NCBI GenBank assembly: GCA_964352425.1
Contig: CAYGRZ010000040.1
Span: 1 to 14,520 of the forward strand
Length of the DNA stretch: 14,520 bases
Direction of reading: 5' to 3'
Source: JAMWCX01 sp964352425
Lineage (GTDB): Bacteria; Omnitrophota; Gorgyraeia; 2-01-FULL-45-10
Shown in pieces: positions 1 to 6,809 of this stretch. The position numbers and the translations under genes were made by a program. Each line of letters begins with the position of its first letter. The first letter of the stretch is position 1. The notes beneath the pieces were generated by a model, which saw nothing but the letters and a program-made list of their open reading frames with translations, ran no database searches and was not told where the DNA came from.

Positions 1-16
1 CCTGCTTCCTATCCTG

Positions 17-45
17 TTGACACGTCGGGCCTTTTATAGTAATCT
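17..45 (+). promoter_or_regulatory. candidate sigma70 promoter of the bioY operon
   Basis: A perfect TTGACA box at 17-22 is followed after 17 bp by TAATCT at 40-45, which matches only three of the six -10 consensus bases. Transcription would start near 52 and give a leader of about 30 nt that includes the GGGAGG ribosome binding site at 68-73. The -35 box is excellent and the -10 poor, so this is tentative; nothing upstream of position 1 can be seen. Confidence 0.35.
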
Positions 46-82
46 GTTAGAAAATAATCCAAAAACAGGGAGGCTATTCACG

Positions 83-634
83 ATGCACGCTTACCGTTTA
101 ACGCATGATAGAGATATTATTACCAGCAGGAGGGCGAGAGCTGCCATAGGCGTCGCGTTCTTTATTCTCGCTACGATGCTCGGCTCATACGTCAGGATAC
201 CGATCGCGGGAAGCCCCGTACCCATCACGCTCCAGACATTCTTCGTCCTGCTGGCGGGCGCGGTCCTCGGCAAGCGCCTTGGCGCGGTAAGCCAGCTAGG
301 ATATATCATGCTGGGCGCGGCAGGTGTACCGCTTCTTCTCGGTCCCACGGGCGGTTATATTGCGGGTTTCGTTGCCGCGGCGTACGTGGTCGGGTATTGT
401 ACGCGCAGCCCAAATCCTACGATGGCTCGGCTCATCGCCTCTTTTACCCTCGGAAGCGTGATCATCTACATTTTTGGCGCATTATGGCTTGTGTATTCCT
501 ATACAATGAGCGCGTCAAACGCCATTTCTGCCGGAATCCTGCCGTTCATACCCGGAGACATTGCCAAGATACTGCTTGCGGCAGTGATCTACTCCGGGAT
601 ATCGAAACGCGCCGGCCAGATATTCTCCAGTTAA
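83..634 (+). CDS. bioY: BioY family biotin transporter (ECF S component)
   Basis: Integral membrane substrate-binding (S) component of a biotin transporter; BioY proteins capture biotin and work with ECF energizing subunits (A/A'/T), none of which are in this window. The 183-residue protein is the usual BioY length and carries the family signature: PVPITLQTF at about 45-53, VLLAGAVLGKRLG at 55-67, the GPTGGYIAGF segment at 87-96, and PFIPGDIAK near the C-terminus (154-162). About six hydrophobic segments are visible. I start it at ATG 83 because GGGAGG (68-73) sits 9 nt upstream; an in-frame TTG at 17 would add 22 residues but overlaps the putative -35 box and lacks a ribosome binding site. 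It is first in a plus-strand run, 16 nt before the glycosyltransferase, so probably co-transcribed with it although functionally unrelated. Confidence 0.93.
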   Translation: MHAYRLTHDRDIITSRRARAAIGVAFFILATMLGSYVRIPIAGSPVPITLQTFFVLLAGAVLGKRLGAVSQLGYIMLGAAGVPLLLGPTGGYIAGFVAAAYVVGYCTRSPNPTMARLIASFTLGSVIIYIFGALWLVYSYTMSASNAISAGILPFIPGDIAKILLAAVIYSGISKRAGQIFSS

Positions 635-650
635 CAGAAAGCCGATCGGT

Positions 651-2312
651 ATGGCCGCAAAAAGAGACGTAGTCTCGATAGCTTTCCTCGTCATCCTCTG
701 CGGATACCTCTTCTTCTTCCAGGCCGGCAAGCTCGCCTTGACCGACCCGGACGAGACGTTCTACGCCCAGACCGCCAAAGAGATGGTCGCGCTGGGGGAT
801 TGGGTCACGCCGCACCTCTACGGCCAGCCGCAATTCGAGAAGCCGATCCTCTTCTACTGGCTCGTCGAGATATCCTACAAGATATTCGGAGTAAACGAGT
901 TCGCCGCACGATTCCCTTCTGCCGTTTTCGGCCTGATCGGCGTCATCGCGATCTATTTTCTGGGAAAGCTGCTTTTCGGCGAGAGGGCCGGTTTTCTGTC
1001 GGCGCTTATACTTGCGGCCAATGTCGAATATGTCATCCTCTCGCGGGCCTGCATCACGGATATGGTCCTGACCGTCTTCCTGCTGCTGGCCATCGTCTTC
1101 TTCTTTTACGGATATGTCAGGGGCAGGAATCTTTTTTATATCCTTTCGGCCGCCATGCTGGGCCTGGCCACACTGACGAAGGGGCCGATAGCGGTCTTCG
1201 TCTTCGCTGCGACGGTCTTCATATATCTATTGATAGTCCGCGATCTCAAGGCAATCTTGCGGATGCCGCTCTGGCAGATGGCCCTCGCGTTCATCGCGGT
1301 CATAGCGCCGTGGTATGCGGCGATCTATAAGCTCCATGGCAAGGCCTTTGTCGACGCCTTCTTCGGCTTCCACAACGTCAACCGTTTTCTCGTATCCGAA
1401 CATAAGATAGGCTCCCAGGTATACTATAATATTCCGATCCTGCTGGGCGGATTTTTCCCGTGGAGCGTATTCCTGCCGGCCGGTTTCTGGCATCTGTTCA
1501 GGAAAGTCACCGGCCGCTCTCCGTCGGCAGCCAATGGGAAAAATGGCCTGATCTTCCTGCTCGTGTGGTTTGTCGTGATATTCGGGTTCTTTACCGCTTC
1601 GAGCACGAAACTGCCCACCTATATATTCCCGTGCTTTATCTCTGCCGCCGTCATCGTCGCGGTGCTCCTGGATGACTTTTTGAAAGCGCCGGCCCTGAAA
1701 GCGGCAGCCGCCGGCACGAAGGCGTCGTATTACGTGCTCGCGGCGATCATGATGCTGGGCTGGCTCGGCGGGGCGATATACGCGAAACTCGATTATCCGT
1801 CGATCATGGCCGGCGTCATCGTCTCGAGCCTGTTCCTGGTCTTCGGGATGGCCCTCTCGCTTGCGGCTTTCATCAATAAAAAATTCATGGCGGCGATCCT
1901 CCTGATACCGTACGCGCTGGCGCTCTTCATGTATCCGGTGAGCGTTCTCATGCTGCCGGAGATCGAGCGCCTGGAGACGAGCAAAGAGGTCTCGCAGAAG
2001 CTCCTGACGGTCATGAAGCCGGGTGAGCGGCTCGGCTCAGAGTCCAATTATCTTGCAGGGCTTGCGTTCTACACCGGTCTATTCCCGGCCGATCTCGACA
2101 AGCACCATAACATCGTCGGTTTTTTTAATTCCAGGGACCGCATCTGGGCCGTCATCAAAGAGAAGAACCACGGGCACCTGTACAACCCTGAGATCACCAA
2201 GGTCTACGTCAAGCCGTCGTACATGATCTATAAAGCGGGAAAGCGCGCAGTGGTGACCAATGAAGTGCCGGCGGACGGCGTCTACATGAAGAAGAGGGAG
2301 AGCTCGCTATGA
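651..2312 (+). CDS. ArnT/FlmK-like lipid-linked sugar transferase (GT-C, PMT/GT83 type)
   Basis: Inner-membrane glycosyltransferase expected to move a sugar from polyprenyl-phosphate to an acceptor on the periplasmic face; the ArnT and FlmK relatives act on lipid A. The 553-residue protein has about a dozen hydrophobic segments and the family motifs in order: the acidic first periplasmic loop TDPDE (31-35) with FYAQTAKEM, GDWVTP (49-54), EKPILFYW (63-70), LTKGP (175-179) and a FFPW segment near 258-261. A less hydrophobic C-terminal part (about 430-553) resembles the periplasmic domain of these enzymes. It starts 16 nt after bioY, and its stop overlaps the next gene by ATGA. The downstream DPM-like transferase and YdjC-type deacetylase make lipid A amino-sugar addition the favoured role, but transfer to protein or another glycan cannot be excluded. 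Confidence 0.85.
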   Translation: MAAKRDVVSIAFLVILCGYLFFFQAGKLALTDPDETFYAQTAKEMVALGDWVTPHLYGQPQFEKPILFYWLVEISYKIFGVNEFAARFPSAVFGLIGVIAIYFLGKLLFGERAGFLSALILAANVEYVILSRACITDMVLTVFLLLAIVFFFYGYVRGRNLFYILSAAMLGLATLTKGPIAVFVFAATVFIYLLIVRDLKAILRMPLWQMALAFIAVIAPWYAAIYKLHGKAFVDAFFGFHNVNRFLVSEHKIGSQVYYNIPILLGGFFPWSVFLPAGFWHLFRKVTGRSPSAANGKNGLIFLLVWFVVIFGFFTASSTKLPTYIFPCFISAAVIVAVLLDDFLKAPALKAAAAGTKASYYVLAAIMMLGWLGGAIYAKLDYPSIMAGVIVSSLFLVFGMALSLAAFINKKFMAAILLIPYALALFMYPVSVLMLPEIERLETSKEVSQKLLTVMKPGERLGSESNYLAGLAFYTGLFPADLDKHHNIVGFFNSRDRIWAVIKEKNHGHLYNPEITKVYVKPSYMIYKAGKRAVVTNEVPADGVYMKKRESSL

Positions 2313-3001
2313 AGGTACCGGGCGTCTCCTTCGTATTGCCGATGTTCAACGAAGCGGAGAACATACAAGAGACGTTGCGCAGGGCCGCGAACCTCGCACA
2401 CGAGCTCGCCCACGATTACGAGATCGTCGTGGCCGACGACGCGTCGACCGACGGCAGCGGCGATATAGTCGACACCATGGCGGCCCAGGACAGCCATATC
2501 AGATCCGTGCGGCTAAAGACCAATACGAAGTTCGGCGGCGCGCTTAACGCCGGCCTCAAAGCCGCAACAAAAGACATCGTCATCTATACAGATTCAGATT
2601 TTCCCGCGAAGGAAGAGGATATCAGGAAGGCGCTCGATCTTCTCGACGACGCGGATATCGTCACCGCCTACAGCCTGGCCATAAAAGATTCCAGCCTAAA
2701 ACGCATTATCATGTCAAAAGTCTACAACTTCCTCGTGCACCTCTTCTTCGGCCTGAATATACACGACATAAATTCCGGGCTCAAGATCTATAAGAAGAAG
2801 GTCCTGGATGGACTGGACCTAAAGTCAAGGAGCCCGTTCATAGACGTCGAGATATTCGCCGAGGCGGCGAAGAGGGGCTACACGATACGCCAGTACGGCC
2901 TCGTATTTGAGCTTCGCACGAAAGGCAGCTCAAACATATCGAGGATCGATATCGTGGCCAGGACGTTCCGCGACATGCTCGCCTATAAATTCTCCGCATG
3001 A
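2309..3001 (+). CDS. GT2 polyprenyl-phosphate sugar synthase (DPM/ArnC/FlmF2-like)
   Basis: Cytoplasmic GT-A fold transferase that should load a nucleotide-activated sugar onto undecaprenyl phosphate, making the donor for a GT-C enzyme such as the one encoded just upstream. Visible motifs: VSFVLPMFNEAENI (6-19), the nucleotide-binding VADDASTDGS (41-50), the DxD metal motif as TDSD (94-97) and NSGLKIYKK (155-163). At 230 residues it is the short, soluble DPM1-like form: it lacks the C-terminal membrane segments seen in ArnC and FlmF2, so it probably depends on a partner or on peripheral attachment to reach the membrane. Both ends overlap neighbours by ATGA, which argues for coupled translation with the transferase and the deacetylase. 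Confidence 0.87.
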   Translation: MKVPGVSFVLPMFNEAENIQETLRRAANLAHELAHDYEIVVADDASTDGSGDIVDTMAAQDSHIRSVRLKTNTKFGGALNAGLKAATKDIVIYTDSDFPAKEEDIRKALDLLDDADIVTAYSLAIKDSSLKRIIMSKVYNFLVHLFFGLNIHDINSGLKIYKKKVLDGLDLKSRSPFIDVEIFAEAAKRGYTIRQYGLVFELRTKGSSNISRIDIVARTFRDMLAYKFSA

Positions 3002-3846
3002 AACGACTGATCGTAGCCGCTGATGATTTCGGGCTCACCCAAAGCGTAAACGAAGGCATCGCGCGCTCATGCCGCGACGGTATCGTTACCTCGGTCAACA
3101 TCATCCCGACCGGCGAGGCGTTCGAGGGCGCGCTGCGGCTGGCCAAAGAGATGGGCCTCGGGGAGATCGGCGCCCATCTTGCGCTGACCGAGACGAGCCC
3201 TGTCACGGAGGTATCTCGGATATCGACGCTGATCGGCGGCGACAAGGCGTTCCATAAAGGCCGCACCAGTTTTGGCCTGCGGTATCTTTTGGGCAGGATA
3301 GACCTCGGCCAGGCCTATGTCGAATTGAAGGGACAGCTTGAGAAGCTCCTCGGCGCGGGGCTGTCGATAACCAACCTTTCCAGCCATGAGCACATCCACA
3401 TGCTGCCCGGTATCCTCGATATATTCGTGAAGCTCGCCAAAGAATACGGCGTGCCGGCGATACGGTATCCGCATCGGGAAAGCGCGCGCCCCGCCTTCGG
3501 CGGCGGGCGGACGGCCAGGCGGCTCGTCCTCTCGTGCTTCGAGAAGGGGATGGGCTCCACGCTGAAGGCAGCCGGTATCGCAAGCCCGGACCACTTCCTC
3601 GGGTTCCTTGATTCGGGCAATCTGGGTGAAGGCGCCCTCATCGGCATGATCGGGTCATTGCGGGACGGGACGACGGAGCTTGTGTGCCATCCCGGGTTCC
3701 TCGGGCCCCGCATCCTGGACAGATACCCGTTCCACAGGAACTGCGAGGCCGAGCTCGCCGCGCTGACGAGCCAGCGCGTGAAAAAGCTTGTGGCGTCGAG
3801 CGGCGTGCGCCTGGTACGGTACGGTGAGTGGATCTTAAAAAAATGA
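2998..3846 (+). CDS. YdjC/ChbG superfamily carbohydrate deacetylase (NaxD-like)
   Basis: Metal-dependent amidohydrolase of the YdjC family; characterised members remove acetyl groups from N-acetylated sugars (ChbG on chitooligosaccharides, NaxD on undecaprenyl-phosphate-GalNAc). The 282-residue length is typical. Visible elements: ADDFG at 8-12 (metal and catalytic Asp), IGAHLALTE with His60, SSHEHIHMLPG with His130, His132 and His134, the conserved RYPHRE at 156-161, and ELVCHPG with His231. It overlaps the GT2 gene by ATGA upstream and the TPR membrane protein by ATGA downstream. Sitting between a polyprenyl-phosphate sugar synthase and a lipid-linked sugar transferase, it most likely deacetylates the lipid-linked sugar. 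A hopanoid HpnK-type role is less likely because no hopanoid genes are nearby. Confidence 0.87.
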   Translation: MKRLIVAADDFGLTQSVNEGIARSCRDGIVTSVNIIPTGEAFEGALRLAKEMGLGEIGAHLALTETSPVTEVSRISTLIGGDKAFHKGRTSFGLRYLLGRIDLGQAYVELKGQLEKLLGAGLSITNLSSHEHIHMLPGILDIFVKLAKEYGVPAIRYPHRESARPAFGGGRTARRLVLSCFEKGMGSTLKAAGIASPDHFLGFLDSGNLGEGALIGMIGSLRDGTTELVCHPGFLGPRILDRYPFHRNCEAELAALTSQRVKKLVASSGVRLVRYGEWILKK

Positions 3847-5660
3847 ATCTCGGGACGAATACAAAAGCGATACTTCTCCTCTGTATCCTCACCGTCGTCA
3901 TCTATTCCAACTCGCTCAGCGGAGATTTCGTATATGACGACGGTTACTTTATCGTCAAAAATATCCACATAAAAAACCTCGAGAACATACCGTCGCTCTT
4001 CGTCAGTTCCTGCACGACCGCGTTTGCCGAGCTGTCGCAGGACGTGTACCGGCCCGTCACGACCGTGACGTTCGCACTCGATTATCACTTCTGGAAGCTG
4101 AACACGTTCTATTACCACCTGGAGAACGTCCTCCTGCACGCGGCCAACGCGATCCTGCTCTTTATCCTGCTGGACCTGATCATCGGCGACATAGCGATCG
4201 CGTTCCTTGCGAGCCTCCTCTTTGCGCTGCATCCCGTCCAGACCGAGGTCGTGTCGTGGATATCGGGCCGCTCGAGCGTCCTCTGCCTGTTCTTCTATCT
4301 AGGGGCGCTGATATTCTACACCCGGTTCCTGAAAGAGTCGAAGAAGGCATATTGTGCCGCCTCGGCGGCCCTCTATGCCGTCTCATTATTTTCGAAAGAG
4401 ATGGCGATCAGCCTGCCGCTCCTTCTCATCGCCTACGATCTCCATTTTCCCGACAAGGCGACCTTTAGGCAGAGGCTGTACCGCTACGCGCCGTATATCC
4501 TGCTCGCCGCGTTCTATATCACGGCACGGTTCCTTATCCTGAAAAGGGTCAGCCAGTGCGCGTGGTGGGGAGGCAGCCCGTACCACACGTTCCTTTCGAT
4601 GGCGCCCGTCTTTATCGAGTACATCAAGACGCTCGTCTTCCCGCTCCAGCTTCGTGTTTTTTATATACTGCCGATCCGCACCTCTATCGTCGACCCGAAA
4701 GTGTTCGGCGCGCTCTGCATGCTTGCGGCGATGCTCTCGGCGATGCTGCCCATCTTCCGTCGCTCTAAGAGGGTATCGTTCTTTATCTGCTGGTTCTTCA
4801 TAACGCTTCTTCCCGTCTCGAATATCGTCCCGCTCCGGGCGCTGATGGCCGAACGGTTCCTGTATATCCCGTCGATAGGCTTCTCGGTCCTGGTCGCGAT
4901 CCTCATCAGGAGGATCGCCGCCTCGAAACCGGCGGGCTTGAAAAGATTCGCCCGGATAGCGGCCGCCATGGCCGCAGCGGCGCTCGTCGTGATATACGGC
5001 GCCAGGACCATGGCCAGGAACGAGGACTGGAAGAGCCACATGGCCATAACCGCTTCGCTCTTGAAGATAGACCCCTTAAACACGTGGGGGCTCACGTCGC
5101 TGGGTATCGGGTATATCACCGAGGAGCGTTACGACATGGCCGTGAAGGCGCTCACCAAATCGATCCATCTGTCCGACGGTAACTTCTCGCCCAGGAGCGC
5201 GCTGGGGTTCTGCTATCTTCAGCTTGGCCGGTACGAGGATGCCGCGCGCATACTCAGCGAAGCCCTCAAGCTGTACCCGCGCAACGTCGAGGCGCTCAAT
5301 TCGCTGGGCGTGGCCTATGCGAACCTGAAAAGATATAGAGAGGCGATAGGCGAGTTCGAGAAAGCCCTGCAGGTTGATAAATATTACGCCGAGGGGTATT
5401 TAAACCTGGGTACCGCGTACGACCATATGGGCCGGCCCGGGAAGGCGATCGAGGAGTACTTGAGGGTGGAGCAGCACACGAAGTCAAAACAGGATATCGC
5501 TATCTCATATCTGCGGATCGGCGACGTCTATAGCAAATTAAAAAATCCGGAAGAGGCCAGGCGGTATTACAAAAAGGCTATAGGCCTGTGCGGCCGGAAC
5601 ATGGACGATCTCAGGAAGATCGCGACCGACAGGCTCAATGCGAGGTTTGTTGAAAAATAA
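3843..5660 (+). CDS. multi-membrane TMTC-like putative glycosyltransferase with C-terminal TPR repeats
   Basis: A 605-residue inner-membrane protein with an N-terminal GT-C-like membrane half and a C-terminal tetratricopeptide half. The membrane half carries features seen in the TMTC (DUF1736) type: SGDFVYDDGYFI with the Asp pair 32-33, YRPVT at 69-73, YYHLENVLLHAANA at 90-103, and LHPVQTEVVSWISGRSS at 129-145. About ten hydrophobic segments follow, up to residue 390. From about 413 to 590 there are five or six TPR units (for example GRYEDAARILSEALKLYP, EALNSLGVAYANLKRYREA). Eukaryotic TMTCs are O-mannosyltransferases; the bacterial substrate is unknown. I choose ATG 3843, which gives an ATGA overlap like the other junctions in this operon; GTG 3828 would add five residues. 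The stop is 8 nt before the tandem array. Confidence 0.8.
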   Translation: MNLGTNTKAILLLCILTVVIYSNSLSGDFVYDDGYFIVKNIHIKNLENIPSLFVSSCTTAFAELSQDVYRPVTTVTFALDYHFWKLNTFYYHLENVLLHAANAILLFILLDLIIGDIAIAFLASLLFALHPVQTEVVSWISGRSSVLCLFFYLGALIFYTRFLKESKKAYCAASAALYAVSLFSKEMAISLPLLLIAYDLHFPDKATFRQRLYRYAPYILLAAFYITARFLILKRVSQCAWWGGSPYHTFLSMAPVFIEYIKTLVFPLQLRVFYILPIRTSIVDPKVFGALCMLAAMLSAMLPIFRRSKRVSFFICWFFITLLPVSNIVPLRALMAERFLYIPSIGFSVLVAILIRRIAASKPAGLKRFARIAAAMAAAALVVIYGARTMARNEDWKSHMAITASLLKIDPLNTWGLTSLGIGYITEERYDMAVKALTKSIHLSDGNFSPRSALGFCYLQLGRYEDAARILSEALKLYPRNVEALNSLGVAYANLKRYREAIGEFEKALQVDKYYAEGYLNLGTAYDHMGRPGKAIEEYLRVEQHTKSKQDIAISYLRIGDVYSKLKNPEEARRYYKKAIGLCGRNMDDLRKIATDRLNARFVEK

Positions 5661-5668
5661 GCTATTGC

Positions 5669-6053
5669 TACGAAGCCTCGCCTGTCTGCGAGTTGAAGGC
5701 GTAGTATGGCTCGCCATACGAAGCCTCGCCTGTCTGCGAGTTGAAGGCGTAGTANNNNNNNNNNNNNNNNNNNNNNNNNNNNNNNNNNNNNNNNNNNNNN
5801 NNNNNNNNNNNNNNNNNNNNNNNNNNNNNNNNNNNNNNNNNNNNNNNNNNNNNNCGTAGTATGGCTCGCCATACGAAGCCTCGCCTGTCTGCGAGTTGAA
5901 GGCGTAGTATGGCTCGCCATACGAAGCCTCGCCTGTCTGCGAGTTGAAGGCGTAGTACGGCTCGCCATACGAAGCCTCGCCTGTCTGCGAGTTGAAGGCG
6001 TAGTACGGCTCGCCATACGAAGCCTCGCCTGTCTGCGAGTTGAAGGCGTAGTA
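5669..6053. repeat. 48-bp tandem array adjoining tRNA-Leu
   Basis: The unit is a 38-bp core plus a 10-bp linker. Complete cores lie at 5669-5706, 5717-5754, 5872-5909, 5920-5957, 5968-6005 and 6016-6053, with a partial one at 5855-5861 after the N gap. Cores are identical; linkers are TGGCTCGCCA at 5707-5716, 5862-5871 and 5910-5919, and CGGCTCGCCA at 5958-5967 and 6006-6015. Each unit carries two dyads: CTCGC/GCGAG with a 6-nt loop in the core, and GTATGGC/GCCATAC across the linker. There are no unique spacers, so this is not CRISPR. The array fills the convergent intergenic space between the TPR gene and tRNA-Leu. Because 48 is divisible by 3, frames stay open through it, but I see no credible protein start. 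Confidence 0.95.
5755..5854. other. assembly gap (100 N)
   Basis: Exactly 100 N, a conventional length for a scaffold gap of unknown size. Both flanks are the same 48-bp repeat: the left ends exactly at the end of a core and the right starts seven bases before the end of another. The true number of repeat units is therefore unknown, and the displayed distance has no biological meaning. Confidence 0.97.
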
Positions 6054-6138
6054 TGGTGCGGAAGAGGAGAGTTGAACTCCTAAGGGTTGCCCCATACGGT
6101 CCTGAGCCGTACGCGTCTGCCAGTTCCGCCACTTCCGC
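6054..6138 (-). tRNA. tRNA-Leu (anticodon CAG)
   Basis: An 85-nt class II tRNA on the minus strand with encoded CCA (plus-strand TGG at 6054-6056). The acceptor stem GCGGAAG (6138-6132) pairs perfectly with CTTCCGC (6064-6058), with discriminator A. The anticodon arm is ACGG-CTCAGGA-CCGT, with CAG at 6104-6102 reading CUG codons. The long variable arm expected of tRNA-Leu is present, and the T loop is TTCAACT rather than the common TTCGA form. A strong promoter lies directly upstream, and the 48-bp array begins at the base after CCA, so processing or termination of the 3' trailer must occur within repeat sequence. Confidence 0.96.
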
Positions 6139-6155
6139 CCAAAATCAGCCCGCAT

Positions 6156-6184
6156 AGTATACCTTAAAATCGCTTTTCTGTCAA
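6156..6184 (-). promoter_or_regulatory. sigma70 promoter of tRNA-Leu
   Basis: Read on the minus strand, TTGACA (6184-6179) is followed by exactly 17 bp and then TATACT (6161-6156): a full -35 match and five of six -10 bases. Transcription would start near 6149, about 10 nt before the tRNA 5' end. This is the strongest promoter seen in the window, as expected for a stable RNA. It lies back to back with the smpB promoter. Confidence 0.8.
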
Positions 6185-6206
6185 CGTGCCAGGCCTGCCC
6201 GCCACC

Positions 6207-6235
6207 TTGCTTTTAAGATAAGATTATGATATATT
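6207..6235 (+). promoter_or_regulatory. candidate promoter of smpB (extended -10)
   Basis: TTGCTT (6207-6212), a 17-bp spacer and TATATT (6230-6235), preceded by TG at 6227-6228 to give the extended form TGATATATT. The predicted start near 6242 is only about 6 nt before the smpB ATG, so the mRNA would have a very short leader; AGG at 6240-6242 is the only ribosome binding site candidate. Confidence 0.5.
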
Positions 6236-6247
6236 AATCAGGTTATA

Positions 6248-6694
6248 ATGGCAGAAAAGACGATCGCTACCAACAGGCAGGCGAGATTTAATTATACCAT
6301 CCTGGAAAGCCTCGAGGCCGGCATAGCCCTGAAAGGCTCGGAGGTGAAGTCTTTGAGGGCCGGCAAGGTCAGCCTGAATGAGAGCTTCGCCCGTGTTGAC
6401 GGCAGCGAGATATTCATATACAACATGCACATAGCTCCGTATGAGTTTGCGAGCTTGAGCGCGCCGGACCCGATGAGGGCGCGGAAACTCCTGCTCCACA
6501 AGAGCCAGATACGCAAGCTGATCGGCGAGACCTCGGCGAAACACCTTACACTCGTACCGTTGAAATTATATTTTAAACAGGGCTTTGTGAAAGTAGAGCT
6601 CGCCCTCGCGAAGGGTAAGCGCGTCTACGATAAGCGCGAGGCGATAAAGAAGCGCGATTCCGACCGGGAACTCCGTCGGAGATTCGCGCGGTAA
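6248..6694 (+). CDS. smpB: SsrA-binding protein SmpB
   Basis: Small basic RNA-binding protein that binds the tRNA-like part of tmRNA and brings it to ribosomes stalled without a stop codon. The 148-residue length is typical. Family sequence is clear throughout: ATNRQARFNYTILESLEAGI near the start, LKGSEVKSLRAGKVSLNESFA (29-49), NMHIAPYEFAS (59-69), RKLLLHKSQI (79-88), LVPLKLYFKQGFVKVELALAKGKR (102-125) and a basic C-terminal tail KKRDSDRELRRRFAR that inserts near the decoding centre in known structures. It starts at ATG 6248 behind an extended -10 promoter. Its RNA partner ssrA begins 158 nt after its stop on the same strand, a common arrangement. The spacer between them holds two inverted repeats. 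Confidence 0.98.
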   Translation: MAEKTIATNRQARFNYTILESLEAGIALKGSEVKSLRAGKVSLNESFARVDGSEIFIYNMHIAPYEFASLSAPDPMRARKLLLHKSQIRKLIGETSAKHLTLVPLKLYFKQGFVKVELALAKGKRVYDKREAIKKRDSDRELRRRFAR

Positions 6695-6724
6695 CGATCG
6701 TTCATTGGCATAGTTGAAGCTTTC

Positions 6725-6778
6725 TCCCGCAACATGGCTTTATAGCAGACCAGTATCTCTTAAAGGTATGTTGCGGGA
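6725..6778 (+). repeat. 11-bp inverted repeat in the smpB-ssrA spacer
   Basis: TCCCGCAACAT (6725-6735) and its perfect reverse complement ATGTTGCGGGA (6768-6778) enclose 32 nt. In RNA this is a stable stem with a large loop. No T-tract follows (ATTAAATTCGG), so it is not a classical intrinsic terminator. It could end smpB mRNA, protect it, or be part of the ssrA control region; the sequence does not decide. Confidence 0.7.
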
Positions 6779-6809
6779 TTAAATTCGGCCCGGCTACCTG
6801 GCAATGCGA

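Noticed and set aside
9..50. BirA (biotin repressor) operator upstream of bioY
   Set aside because: CTGTTGACA at 14-22 resembles one operator half-site, but no inverted partner is visible at the right spacing, and sequence before position 1 is missing.
3828..3842. GTG start for the TPR membrane protein
   Set aside because: ATG 3843 gives the same ATGA overlap as neighbouring junctions and a normal hydrophobic N-terminus.
5669..6053. CRISPR array
   Set aside because: Units are directly tandem with near-identical 10-bp linkers, so there are no unique spacers, and no cas genes are present.
5668..6132. Open frame beginning MAELADAYGSGPYGAT
   Set aside because: This is the familiar spurious translation of a tRNA-Leu gene followed by the repeat.
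5538..6155. Minus-strand open frame with a 16-residue repeat (YYAFNSQTGEASYGEP)
   Set aside because: It begins inside or before tRNA-Leu, crosses the N gap and ends inside the TPR gene. Frames stay open only because the 48-bp unit is divisible by three and stop-free in several frames; there is no promoter or ribosome binding site for a protein.
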